Assembly (NCBI RefSeq): GCF_039614715.1
Contig: NZ_CP154857.1
Span: 4,030,001 to 4,094,000 of the forward strand
Reading direction: 5' to 3'
DNA from: Microbacterium sp. AZCO
GTDB taxonomy: Bacteria > Actinomycetota > Actinomycetes > Actinomycetales > Microbacteriaceae
DNA: 64,000 bases
The stretch's first letter is position 1; each line of letters opens with the position of its first letter. Both the position numbers and the translations under genes were made by a program. Of the stretch, positions 8,768 to 17,176 are shown one piece after another. The notes beneath the pieces are model-generated. The model was not told where the DNA came from. It did not search any database and saw nothing but the letters and a program-made list of their open reading frames with translations.

Positions 8768-9664
8768 ATGACGAGATCGGGCATCCTGCTCGCCATCGGC
8801 GAGACGATGGCGATGGTCACGCCGGCGACAGCGGAGCGGCTCGCGGACGCCGTCGACTTCCGAGTGGATGCCGGCGGCGCCGAGTCCAACGTCGCGTCCC
8901 ACGCCGCCTCCTTCGGCGTGGAGGCGCGGTGGTTCTCGAGCCTCGGCGACGATCCGCTCGGGCACCGCGTCGCGCGGCAGCTCGCCGAGCGGGGAGTCGA
9001 CGTGTCGTCCGTCGAGTTCGATGCGCAGCATCCCACCGGCGTGTACTTCAAAGACCCCGGGCACGGCGTCCGGTACTACCGGGCAGGGTCGGCGGCGTCG
9101 CGGCTGTCGGCGGCAGACGTGGGGGCTGTCGACCTGCGCGGGGTCGCCGTGCTGCACGTCTCGGGCATCACGGCGGCGATCTCGGCCTCGGCAGCGGAGT
9201 TCCTCGACGCCGTCATCGCCCGCGCGCGGGCGGCGGGCGTGCTCGTGAGCTTCGACGTCAACCACCGGGCACCGCTGTGGTCGGCCGCCGACGCCGCGCC
9301 CGCGCTCCTCGCGCTCGCGCGTTCGGCCGACATCGTCTTCGTCGGCCGCGACGAGGCCGAGGTGCTCTGGGCGACGGCGGACGCGGCATCCATTCGCGCT
9401 CTTCTGCCCGATGTCGCCGAGCTCGTCGTGAAGGACGGCGACGTCGGCGCGACGGCGTTCACGGGGACCGACGCGACGTTCGCACCCGCGCTCGTCGTCG
9501 AGGTCGTCGAGGCCGTCGGGGCGGGGGATGCCTTCGCCGGCGGCTACCTGTCGGCGCTGCTCGAGGGCCTGCCGGTGCCCGAGCGCCTCGCCCGCGGCCA
9601 CCGCCGCGCGGCCCTGACCCTCCAGACCACGAGCGACTCCGTCGACGAGAGGACCACCGCATGA
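8768..9664 (+). CDS. kdgK: PfkB-family sugar kinase, probable 2-keto-3-deoxygluconate kinase
   Basis: This 298-residue ribokinase-family protein has the N-terminal substrate-side motif GGAESNVASHAASFG and the catalytic anion-hole motif VGAGDAFAGGY near residue 258. RYYRAGSAASRL is typical of KdgK rather than of fructokinases. It should phosphorylate KDG to KDPG with ATP. It starts 7 nt after kduI and its stop overlaps the ATG of the KDPG aldolase gene by 4 nt, which supports the substrate assignment. Confidence 0.88.
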   Translation: MTRSGILLAIGETMAMVTPATAERLADAVDFRVDAGGAESNVASHAASFGVEARWFSSLGDDPLGHRVARQLAERGVDVSSVEFDAQHPTGVYFKDPGHGVRYYRAGSAASRLSAADVGAVDLRGVAVLHVSGITAAISASAAEFLDAVIARARAAGVLVSFDVNHRAPLWSAADAAPALLALARSADIVFVGRDEAEVLWATADAASIRALLPDVAELVVKDGDVGATAFTGTDATFAPALVVEVVEAVGAGDAFAGGYLSALLEGLPVPERLARGHRRAALTLQTTSDSVDERTTA

Positions 9665-10260
9665 CCGACTTCGAGCAGATCTTCGGGCGCGTGCCCGTCA
9701 TGGCCATCCTGCGGGGGATGGGCGTCGACCGCTCGGCCGCGCTGTCGAACACGGCGTGGGACCTCGGCATCGACTCCGTGGAGGTGCCGCTGCAGACCGA
9801 CGAGGACGAGCGGGCGCTCCGCGAGGTCGTGCGCCTCGGCGCGGAGCGCGGAAAGCTCGTCGGTGCCGGCACGATCGTGCGCGTCGAGCAGGTCTCGCAG
9901 GCGCAGGCGGCCGGCGCGGCGTACCTCGTGTCGCCGGGCCTGGACCCGGCCGTCGTGCGGGCGGCTCAGGATGCCGGCATCCCGATCCTCCCCGGAGTCG
10001 CGACGCCCAGCGAGGTCCAGCTCGCGCTGTCGCTGGGGCTCACGTGGCTCAAGGCGTTCCCGGCGACCTGGCTCGGCGCGGAGTGGTTCGGCCACATCCG
10101 CGGGCCGTTCCCGCAGGCGACGTTCGTCGCGACGGGCGGGATCAACGCCTCGAACGCCGCGGAGTTCCTGGATGCCGGCGTGCGCGTCGTCGCCGTCGGC
10201 TCGGCCCTCGAGGACGCCTCCCAGCTCGAGCGTCTCGCGGAGCTCCTCGCCTCCCGCTGA
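9661..10260 (+). CDS. eda: 2-keto-3-deoxy-6-phosphogluconate aldolase (KDPG/KHG aldolase)
   Basis: This 199-residue class I aldolase has the Schiff-base lysine at K131 (WLKAFPA) and the catalytic glutamate at E41 (SVEVPLQT), close to their E. coli Eda positions. GAGTIVR and VATGGIN are family phosphate-site motifs. It splits KDPG to pyruvate and glyceraldehyde 3-phosphate, the last step of uronate catabolism. It is the last gene of the long rightward operon; a repeat-rich non-coding region follows. Confidence 0.94.
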   Translation: MTDFEQIFGRVPVMAILRGMGVDRSAALSNTAWDLGIDSVEVPLQTDEDERALREVVRLGAERGKLVGAGTIVRVEQVSQAQAAGAAYLVSPGLDPAVVRAAQDAGIPILPGVATPSEVQLALSLGLTWLKAFPATWLGAEWFGHIRGPFPQATFVATGGINASNAAEFLDAGVRVVAVGSALEDASQLERLAELLASR

Positions 10261-11079
10261 CCGCACAAGAGGGCCGAGGCCGAAGCTCCTCGAACGTCGG
10301 TGTCGACCCCTCGACAAGCTCGGGGACCGAGGTGCGGGTAGCCCGCGGTGGATCGGCATGGATGCTGCGTGCCCGCGGCGCCGCAACGTCGGTGATGACC
10401 ACAGCGTCGGGCGGGATGCGGCCGTGCCGTCCGACGCTGTGCGGATCTCCGACGGTGTGGTGCGCGGGGTCGCGGGCCGCGAGGCTCGACCCGGCGGCGC
10501 GCGGCCGCCACAACGTCGGTGATCACCAGTTTGTCGGGCGAAATGGGGCGGTGCGGTCCGGCGCTGTGCGGATCTCCGACGGTGTGGTGCGCGGGGTCGC
10601 GCGCCGCGAGGCTCGACCCGGCGGCGCGCGGCCGCCACAACGTCGGTGATCACCAGTTTGTCGGGCGGGATGGGGCCGTGCGGTCCGGCGTTACGCGGAT
10701 CTCCGACGGGACGAGAGCGCCGAGGGCGAAGCTCCTCGAACGTCGGTGTCGACCCCTTGACAAGCTCGGGGACCGAGGTGCGGGGTGGCCGACGGCGGAT
10801 CGGCATGGATGCTGCGTGCCCGCGCCGCCGCAACGTCGGTGTCGACCCCTCGACAAGCTCGGGGACCTGAGGTGCGGGGTAGCCCGCGGCGAATCGGCAT
10901 GAATGCTGCGCGCCCGCGCCGCCGCAACGTCGGTGTCGACCCCTCGACAAGCTCGGGGACCGAGGTGCGGGGTCGCTCGTCCCCCACCGGGTCGGTGAGG
11001 TTCGCGGTTGCCCGCCCGCCCGGTCGCTGAGCTTGTCGAAGCGTCGAACGTCGACCCCTCGACAAGCTCGGGTGCGGGG
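10261..11079. repeat. Non-coding repeat array between convergent genes
   Basis: About 820 bp with no supportable gene. Two repeat types are interleaved. Type 1 has a 127-bp period: CGTCGGTGAT recurs at 10387, 10514 and 10641, each followed by a block ending in GCGGATCTCCGACGG, and the third copy is shortened. Type 2 is a unit of roughly 90-100 bp around CCTCGACAAGCTCGGGGACC with GAGGTGCGG just after it, near 10301, 10741, 10840 and 10930, with ATCGGCATG.ATGCTGCG between copies. Copies differ at scattered positions. There is no regular spacer set as in a CRISPR array and no transposase. The array ends with an inverted pair of the same core at 11029-11069. Confidence 0.85.
11029..11069. terminator. 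Inverted GAGCTTGTCGA / TCGACAAGCTC pair, possible bidirectional terminator
   Basis: The 11-bp arms at 11029-11039 and 11059-11069 are perfect inverted copies of the core of the neighbouring repeats, separated by 19 nt. The pair sits 10 bp beyond the 3' end of the leftward regulator gene. It could form a hairpin in either transcript and end the convergent transcription units, but no T-run is present, so termination is only inferred. Confidence 0.45.
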
Positions 11080-12180
11080 TCAGGCGGGGCCGGTCGACTC
11101 GCGGGGGTGGAGGACGGGCAGCACGTACGTGCGCTGCACGGGGCGCCGGGCGCCGTCGGTGAGGCGTGCGACCATCGTCTCGACCGCGAGCCGCCCGACG
11201 TGCTGCTTGGGCGGGCGGAGGGCCGTGATCGGGGGCTCCGCGCTCTCGGCGACCTCGTCGTCGTAGGCGATGATCGCGAGGTCGGCGGGGATCGCCCACC
11301 CGTGGTCGCGCGCGTACTGCTGCACGAGCACGGCCTGCGGGTCGGAGTGGATGAGCAGGCCCGTCGTCGACGTCGCTCGGCACTGCTCGAGCAGATCGGC
11401 GATGACCGCTTCGCGGGACTCGCCGTCCATCGCGTCGAGGGTCGCCTCGACGTCGACGGGGCATTCGAGGCCCAGGTCGGCGGTCGCGCGCTCCCAGCCG
11501 CCGCGCAGCTGCCACGACGTGGGGGAGCCGGCGGAGGTGAGGATGCCGACCCGGCGGTGGCCGAGCGAGGCGAGGTGGTCGGCGGCGAGCGATCCCCCGA
11601 AGACATGGTCGGTCGTGACCCACTCGAGGCTCGTGAGGGCGAGTGCGGACGGTGCGCGGCGCTCGGCGAGCACGACCGGTATCGGCAGCGATTCGAGCCA
11701 GTGCAGGAAGGCCCGTCCGTCGGGGCCGAGGGTCTCGGGGGCCGCGATAAGGCCGTGGAGGCTCCCCGACTCGACGAGCGATGCGATCTGCCGCCGCTGG
11801 TCGTCGACGGAGTAGCTCGCACCGCGAAGGACGAGCTGCACGCCCTGCTCGGTCGCCGCCGCGCGGGCGCCGACGATGATGTGCGGCCAGTAGTAGCTCA
11901 GCGACGGCGTGACCATCCCGACGCGGAAGCGGATGGGGGCGACCGCGGTGGATGCCAACGGCACCGTCGTGTCGAGGCGGCTCCGCAGCGTCGCGCCGCC
12001 GTGGACGCGCGTGAGGAGGCCGCGATCGGCGAGGTGGCTGATGTCGCGGCGGATCGTCAGCTCGGCGACGCCGAGGTCGCGCGCGAGGTCGGCGACGCGC
12101 ACGGCGCCGGTGCGCCGCAGTTCGTCGAGGATCCGCTCCCTGCGCGACAGGCCGAACGGAGCAGGGTCACCGGGTTCCAT
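11080..12180 (-). CDS. Hybrid transcriptional regulator: DeoR-type HTH plus LacI-type sugar-binding domain
   Basis: This 366-residue protein has an N-terminal DeoR winged helix (SRRERILDELRRTGAVRV, then VAELTIRRDISHLADRGL). It is joined to a periplasmic-binding-protein-like LacI/GalR effector domain (RVGMVTPSLSYYWPHI near residue 95; HRRVGILTSAG; then LLIHSDPQAVLV). The ATG at 12180 is chosen because the DeoR domain starts about a dozen residues later. The gene lies between the uronate operon and the secreted galactanase genes and diverges from the latter. It is therefore the likely local repressor, with a galactan-derived sugar as inducer. The perfect palindrome at 12222-12237 is its probable operator. 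Confidence 0.9.
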   Translation of the reverse strand: MEPGDPAPFGLSRRERILDELRRTGAVRVADLARDLGVAELTIRRDISHLADRGLLTRVHGGATLRSRLDTTVPLASTAVAPIRFRVGMVTPSLSYYWPHIIVGARAAATEQGVQLVLRGASYSVDDQRRQIASLVESGSLHGLIAAPETLGPDGRAFLHWLESLPIPVVLAERRAPSALALTSLEWVTTDHVFGGSLAADHLASLGHRRVGILTSAGSPTSWQLRGGWERATADLGLECPVDVEATLDAMDGESREAVIADLLEQCRATSTTGLLIHSDPQAVLVQQYARDHGWAIPADLAIIAYDDEVAESAEPPITALRPPKQHVGRLAVETMVARLTDGARRPVQRTYVLPVLHPRESTGPA

Positions 12181-12221
12181 CGCGCTCAGGCTAGCCGCTC
12201 GTTCGAAAGCAATCAATACTG

Positions 12222-12237
12222 AACGAACATGTTCGTT
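12222..12237. promoter_or_regulatory. Perfect 16-bp palindrome AACGAACATGTTCGTT, probable operator
   Basis: The sequence equals its own reverse complement over all 16 bases and lies in the 139-bp region between the leftward regulator and the rightward secreted-enzyme genes. A related half-site GTTCGAA occurs at 12201-12207 and GTTCG recurs inside the palindrome. A weak -35-like TTGTTC (12238-12243) abuts it on the right. Binding here would block both directions. The operator role is inferred from position and symmetry. Confidence 0.7.
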
Positions 12238-12319
12238 TTGTTCCACAGTTCGCGGTAACACGGCACAATCGCGCTGTGGGGCACATCGTTGCGCCTCAGA
12301 AGCAGAACGGAGAGCGCTG

Positions 12320-15300
12320 ATGTCGGAGGCAAGGATGCCTCGTCCGAAGGACGATCGGAATTCACGACGGATGCGGGGCACGCTGGCGGTGGCGCTGAGC
12401 GCCGCCGTCATCGCCGCGCCGCTCGCGGTGCCCATCGCGGCACAGGCCGCGGGCGCCGACTCGGTCACCGTGACGGTCGACGGCGCCGATGTCGCGGCCG
12501 CGGCCCAGAACAGGAACGGCCTGACCTTCAAGGGGTTCGGCGTGCTCTCCGCCAACTCGACGAGCGCTCTGCTCCTCGACTACAAGTCGCAGCATCCCGA
12601 CAAGTACTGGGAGCTCATCGAGACCCTGTTCGGCGGCGATCACCCGATCATGAACACGGTCAAGATCGAGATGGGCAACGACCGCAACACCTCGACGGGT
12701 CCCAACGCCTCGTCGATGCGCTCGCGCGACGAGTACCCCAACGTGCTGCGCGAGCCCGGCTTCCAGCTCGCCGCCGATGCGCAGAAGGTCGCGCACGGCG
12801 ACATCCACCTGAGCCTCCTGCGCTGGAACCGCCCGACGTGGGTCACGAGCAGCGCCGACCAGTACATCTGGTTCAAGAACACGGTGCTCGCGGCGTACCG
12901 CGAGTACGGCGTGATGGTCGACTCGATCAACCCCGACACCAACGAGACGGGCACCCCCGACCAGCAGCTCTACAAGGACTTCGCCGGCTGGGTGAGCGCC
13001 GACACGAAGGGCTACGAGGGCGCGACCGCCGGTGACCCGAACAACGGCTTCAAGACCGCCGACGAGAAGCGGCTCTTCACCGGCATCGAGACGATCGCGG
13101 CCGACACGGTGGGCACTCCGCCCGTCGCCTTCGGCAACGCGATGACCTCGGCGACCGATTCGTCGCTGCGCGACGCCGTCGACATCGTCGGCTTCCACTA
13201 CTCGAGCGCCGACGACAGCGCTGGCAACATGAAGAAGATCGCCGAGCAGCTCGACAAGGAGGTCTGGAACTCCGAGGGCCAGTCGACCTTCTCGAGCTCG
13301 GCCGACCGCCCGAACAACAACGCGAGCGACGAGCAGGGCGGCTTCGGCACGCAGTTCGGCGGCACCAACTCCGCGCTCGAGATGGGCAACTGGATCACGA
13401 CCGGCTTCACCGCCTCGCGCCGCACGATGAACATCTTCCAGCCGGCGATCGGATCGTTCTACGACGGCTTCCAGTACTCCTCCAAGGAGCTCGTCAACGC
13501 CCGCGACCCGTGGTCCGGCTGGATGTACTACGACGGCGGCCTCGCGGTGCTCGAGCAGTTCACGCAGTTCGCCAAGCTCGGGTGGGAGAACACCGACAAC
13601 ACCGCCGGCATCTGGCGCGCCATCCCGAAGGCATCCGGCAGCGAGCTCGGCACGGGCAACCCGCCGAGCGGCGCCCGCGCGGGCGGTGCGTCGTACACGA
13701 CGCTCGCCGCGCCGGACAAGTCGGACTTCTCGACCGTCATCGTCAACGACTCGAAGTTCACCAAGACGTACAAGATCACGGCGAAGAACCTGAGCCTCGG
13801 CTCGGACGACACGGTCGAACTGTGGGAGACCCGCGCCGCCGACGCCGGCGAGGCGTACGACGCGAACTACCTGCAGCCCGTCGGTGAGATCAGCCCCGAC
13901 GGCACGGGCACGTACACCGTCACGGTCAAGCCGTGGTCGACCCTCACCGCGACGACCCTCGACCAGGCGACGAAGGCGGCTGACGGCACGCTCACCGCGA
14001 AGGCCGGCAACGGCAGCAAGCTGCCCACGTCCCCGGAGTACACCGCCCCCGACGGCGGCCGCGATGTGCTCGACACCGACGCGAGCGGCAACGTCAACGG
14101 CGTCACGAACGACGCGACGCTCTACGCCGACGACTTCGACTACCGCGGCCTCGCGAACATCGAGGGCTACGACCCCGCGACGGGTCAGCTCGTCGACTCG
14201 GGTCAGTCCTTCCTCGATGCGCGCGGCAACAAGGCCAAGCCCGCCGGCACGCCGAGCGTGCAGGCCGAGGACAACGGCGCGACCCCGCGCTACACGAACG
14301 ACACCAACGGCGCGTTCGAGTCGGTGGCGACTCAGGATGCCGCGCACGGCCGGGTCCTGCGTCAGCAGGTCGGCCCCGGCATGGCCGGCAGCGCCTGGAA
14401 CGCCGGAGACCCGAAGACGACGATCGGCGACTACCGCTGGGCGAACTACACGGTCTCCAGCGACGTGCTGTTCGAGGCATCCGGAACCCAGTACGCCACC
14501 ATCGGCGCACGCGAGCAGGGCGGCACGGCAAACGGCCAGAGCGTCTCGGCCGCCGAGCTGAAGGTCGATGCGACCGGCGCCTGGACGTTCATGCGCTTCG
14601 GCGCGACGCTGTCGAGCGGCGCCGCCCCCGCGGGCTTCAAGGCTGGTGCCGGCGTCTGGAACAACCTCGCCGTCACGGTCGCTGGCTCGGTCTACAGCGC
14701 CTCGATCAACGGCGTCCAGGTCGCGACGTACACCGACCCGACGCCGCAGGCGACGGGCCGCATCCAGCTCGGTTCGAGCTTCAGCTTCGTCCAGTTCGAC
14801 AACCTGAAGGTCACGACCGTGCCCGGCTACACGCCGTACTACTCCGACGTCATCGACGGCATGCACCAGACCAGCTGGGCGAACCGGTCGACGAAGATCC
14901 TGAGCTTCGACGCCAACTGGAGCCACGTCAACGGTCAGGGCATGTTCGAGTGGCAGCGCAGCGCCTCGAAGAGCACCGCGAAGGGCGCGGCTCTCACCTA
15001 CGCCTTCACCGGCACGGGCCTCGACATCATCGGCACGAACACCGGCACCCCGACGCTCGATGTGATCGTCGACGGCGTGCAGGTCGTGGCATCCGCCCCC
15101 ACCTACAACGCCGGAAGCGAGCGGACCGCGTTCATGCTGCGGGGCCTTGCGAACGCCGCGCACACCGTGGTCATCAAGACGGCGAACGCGGACTCGATCA
15201 ACGTCGACGCCGTGGGCGTGGTCAAGGCCGGTGCCGATGCGACCAAGGTCGACACGACCGCGCTCGCGGCTGCCGTGCAGTCGGTGAAGGGGCTCGCGCA

Positions 15301-17176
15301 GAGCGAGTACAGCCCCGATACGTGGACGGTGTTCGCCGCTGTCCTCGCCGACGCGAAGGCCGCCGTCGCCGACCCCGTCTCGTACGGACTCGACGCCGAG
15401 GGCGCGGCCGCGCTGACGGGGCGCCTCAAGACGGCTGCCGATCGGCTCACGCCGGTCGACGTCAGCGTCGACGTGATCGATCTCGGCATCGTCTCGATCA
15501 CGTCGCGCGACCGCGCGCTCCCCGCGCACCTGACCCTCGCCGGCGCGGACTCCGCCGTCACGTGGAGCCTCGGCGCGACCGACGCCGCGAAGACGACGGC
15601 CGAGCTCGGGACGTTCGCCGCGACGGGTCGCTCGACGCAGAAGAACGCGTCCGGCCTCTACCAGCGGTTCAGCGCGACCGTGCTCGTGGTGCCGCCGGAC
15701 CTGACGTACTTCATCGACTCGGGCTCGTCGGGTGCGGCGGCCGGCTCGGCCTACGCGGGCGTCAAGAGCGCCTTCCCGGGCCTTGCCAACGCGACAGCGG
15801 ACCAGAAATGGGACGGCACGACTGCGGGCTCGACGTGGGGCTACTCCACGACGGCGACAACGACCGCTGCCGGCACCCCGGCCGACTGGGGATCGTCGTA
15901 CCTCGCCGCTGACTTCAACAAGCCGATCACGTACCACCTGACCCTCCCGGCCGGCACGTACAGCCTGGTCGGCGTGCAGGCGCCGCGGGCGGGGCTCACG
16001 ACGAACGTGTACTCGACCGTCAAGGGTGCCGGCATCACGACCGCGACGAAGACGGCCACCTCGACCGGCACGGCGACGCCCGTCGCCCAGACTGTGACGC
16101 TGGATGCGACGACCGTCGTCGACCTCGAGTTCGGAACGAACGGCACGAGCGGCTACAACGCCCGTCTCGCCCTGGTGTACGTGCAGAGCCTGCCGCGCGA
16201 CCTCGGCGTCGTCGGCGCGCTCCGCACGGCCGACGCCCTGCCGGGATCGGTCGACATCAAGGGCTCGGCGACGCCGGTGACCTGGGATGCCGCGTCCGCC
16301 GCGCAGCCGCGCGCCGAGTACGCGAAGCTGACGGTCACCGGCAAGGTGACGGCGACCGGCAGCCCGATCGTCGCGTCGTTCGAGATCATCCCGGCGAACC
16401 TCGTCTACTACATCGACTCGGGCACCGGCAGCGTGGACTCGCCGCAGTACACGGCCGTCAAGAAGGCCGTGCCGGCGCTGCGCAACGACAAGGTCGACCA
16501 GGTCTCGACGACAGCCGATCAGTGGGGCTACGTGTCCGACGGCATGAAGGTCAAGAGCACGACCGACATCAACGACAAGTACTCGACGGGTCTGTACCAG
16601 GACACGACGAAGCTCGTCTACCGTCTGCCTCTCGCTGCCGGCACGTACACCCTGACGGGCGGCTTCACGGAGTGGTGGAACCTGAGCCGCACGATGAACC
16701 AGACCGTCTCGGCCGGCGGGGTCGAGCTCGCGAAGGGCAACGTGCCCCTCTCCGGCTCGAACACGCCGCTCACCGCCCCGCTCACGTTCACCCTCGCGGC
16801 GCCGGCCACGGTCGAGTACGTCGTGACGAACGAGGGCGCGGGCGGCGAGAAGCCCGTCATCTCCTGGCTCGCCGTCACCGACGTCACCCCGCCGGCGCCG
16901 AAGGCCGACCTCACGGTCACGAAGCGCTGCGTCGCGGGCAAGCTCGTCCTCGGCGTGGGCGTCGCGAACACGGGGGATGCGGCGCTCAAGGGCACGGTCA
17001 CCTCGGCGTGGGGCACGGGAACCGTCGACCTCGCGGCCGGGCGCTCGACGAGCTTCGCCTTCACGACGAAGGCGGTCGCGGTGCCGGCCGGCTCGGTCAC
17101 GCTCACGACGACCGATGCGGCCACGGGTCGCCAGCTCACCAAGACCACGACGTACGGAGCACTGACATGCGAGTGA
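12320..17176 (+). CDS. Secreted GH59-like beta-galactosidase with multiple accessory domains
   Basis: This 1618-residue secreted protein has a signal peptide ending near IAAQAA (residue 44). The catalytic part (about 65-590) resembles GH59 galactocerebrosidase-like enzymes: GFGVLSANSTSALLLDY, then TVKIEMGNDRNTSTG, acid/base candidate E209 (NPDTNETG) and nucleophile candidate E319 (VWNSEGQST). Then follow a LamG-like region (about 593-837), a beta-sandwich (837-970), a FIVAR-like helical domain (973-1043), two copies of an Ig-like domain plus a Y(F/Y)IDSG module (about 1047-1288 and 1290-1523), and a C-terminal Cys-containing module. An alternative start at 12335 has a better-placed GGAGG. No LPXTG motif or C-terminal membrane anchor is visible. 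It probably releases galactose from arabinogalactan. Confidence 0.8.
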   Translation: MSEARMPRPKDDRNSRRMRGTLAVALSAAVIAAPLAVPIAAQAAGADSVTVTVDGADVAAAAQNRNGLTFKGFGVLSANSTSALLLDYKSQHPDKYWELIETLFGGDHPIMNTVKIEMGNDRNTSTGPNASSMRSRDEYPNVLREPGFQLAADAQKVAHGDIHLSLLRWNRPTWVTSSADQYIWFKNTVLAAYREYGVMVDSINPDTNETGTPDQQLYKDFAGWVSADTKGYEGATAGDPNNGFKTADEKRLFTGIETIAADTVGTPPVAFGNAMTSATDSSLRDAVDIVGFHYSSADDSAGNMKKIAEQLDKEVWNSEGQSTFSSSADRPNNNASDEQGGFGTQFGGTNSALEMGNWITTGFTASRRTMNIFQPAIGSFYDGFQYSSKELVNARDPWSGWMYYDGGLAVLEQFTQFAKLGWENTDNTAGIWRAIPKASGSELGTGNPPSGARAGGASYTTLAAPDKSDFSTVIVNDSKFTKTYKITAKNLSLGSDDTVELWETRAADAGEAYDANYLQPVGEISPDGTGTYTVTVKPWSTLTATTLDQATKAADGTLTAKAGNGSKLPTSPEYTAPDGGRDVLDTDASGNVNGVTNDATLYADDFDYRGLANIEGYDPATGQLVDSGQSFLDARGNKAKPAGTPSVQAEDNGATPRYTNDTNGAFESVATQDAAHGRVLRQQVGPGMAGSAWNAGDPKTTIGDYRWANYTVSSDVLFEASGTQYATIGAREQGGTANGQSVSAAELKVDATGAWTFMRFGATLSSGAAPAGFKAGAGVWNNLAVTVAGSVYSASINGVQVATYTDPTPQATGRIQLGSSFSFVQFDNLKVTTVPGYTPYYSDVIDGMHQTSWANRSTKILSFDANWSHVNGQGMFEWQRSASKSTAKGAALTYAFTGTGLDIIGTNTGTPTLDVIVDGVQVVASAPTYNAGSERTAFMLRGLANAAHTVVIKTANADSINVDAVGVVKAGADATKVDTTALAAAVQSVKGLAQSEYSPDTWTVFAAVLADAKAAVADPVSYGLDAEGAAALTGRLKTAADRLTPVDVSVDVIDLGIVSITSRDRALPAHLTLAGADSAVTWSLGATDAAKTTAELGTFAATGRSTQKNASGLYQRFSATVLVVPPDLTYFIDSGSSGAAAGSAYAGVKSAFPGLANATADQKWDGTTAGSTWGYSTTATTTAAGTPADWGSSYLAADFNKPITYHLTLPAGTYSLVGVQAPRAGLTTNVYSTVKGAGITTATKTATSTGTATPVAQTVTLDATTVVDLEFGTNGTSGYNARLALVYVQSLPRDLGVVGALRTADALPGSVDIKGSATPVTWDAASAAQPRAEYAKLTVTGKVTATGSPIVASFEIIPANLVYYIDSGTGSVDSPQYTAVKKAVPALRNDKVDQVSTTADQWGYVSDGMKVKSTTDINDKYSTGLYQDTTKLVYRLPLAAGTYTLTGGFTEWWNLSRTMNQTVSAGGVELAKGNVPLSGSNTPLTAPLTFTLAAPATVEYVVTNEGAGGEKPVISWLAVTDVTPPAPKADLTVTKRCVAGKLVLGVGVANTGDAALKGTVTSAWGTGTVDLAAGRSTSFAFTTKAVAVPAGSVTLTTTDAATGRQLTKTTTYGALTCE

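Noticed and set aside
10261..11079. Possible CRISPR array or small coding genes in the repeat region
   Set aside because: Repeats are about 90-130 bp and imperfect, with no unique equal-length spacers and no cas genes. The open frames found there repeat the same low-complexity peptides and lack start signals.
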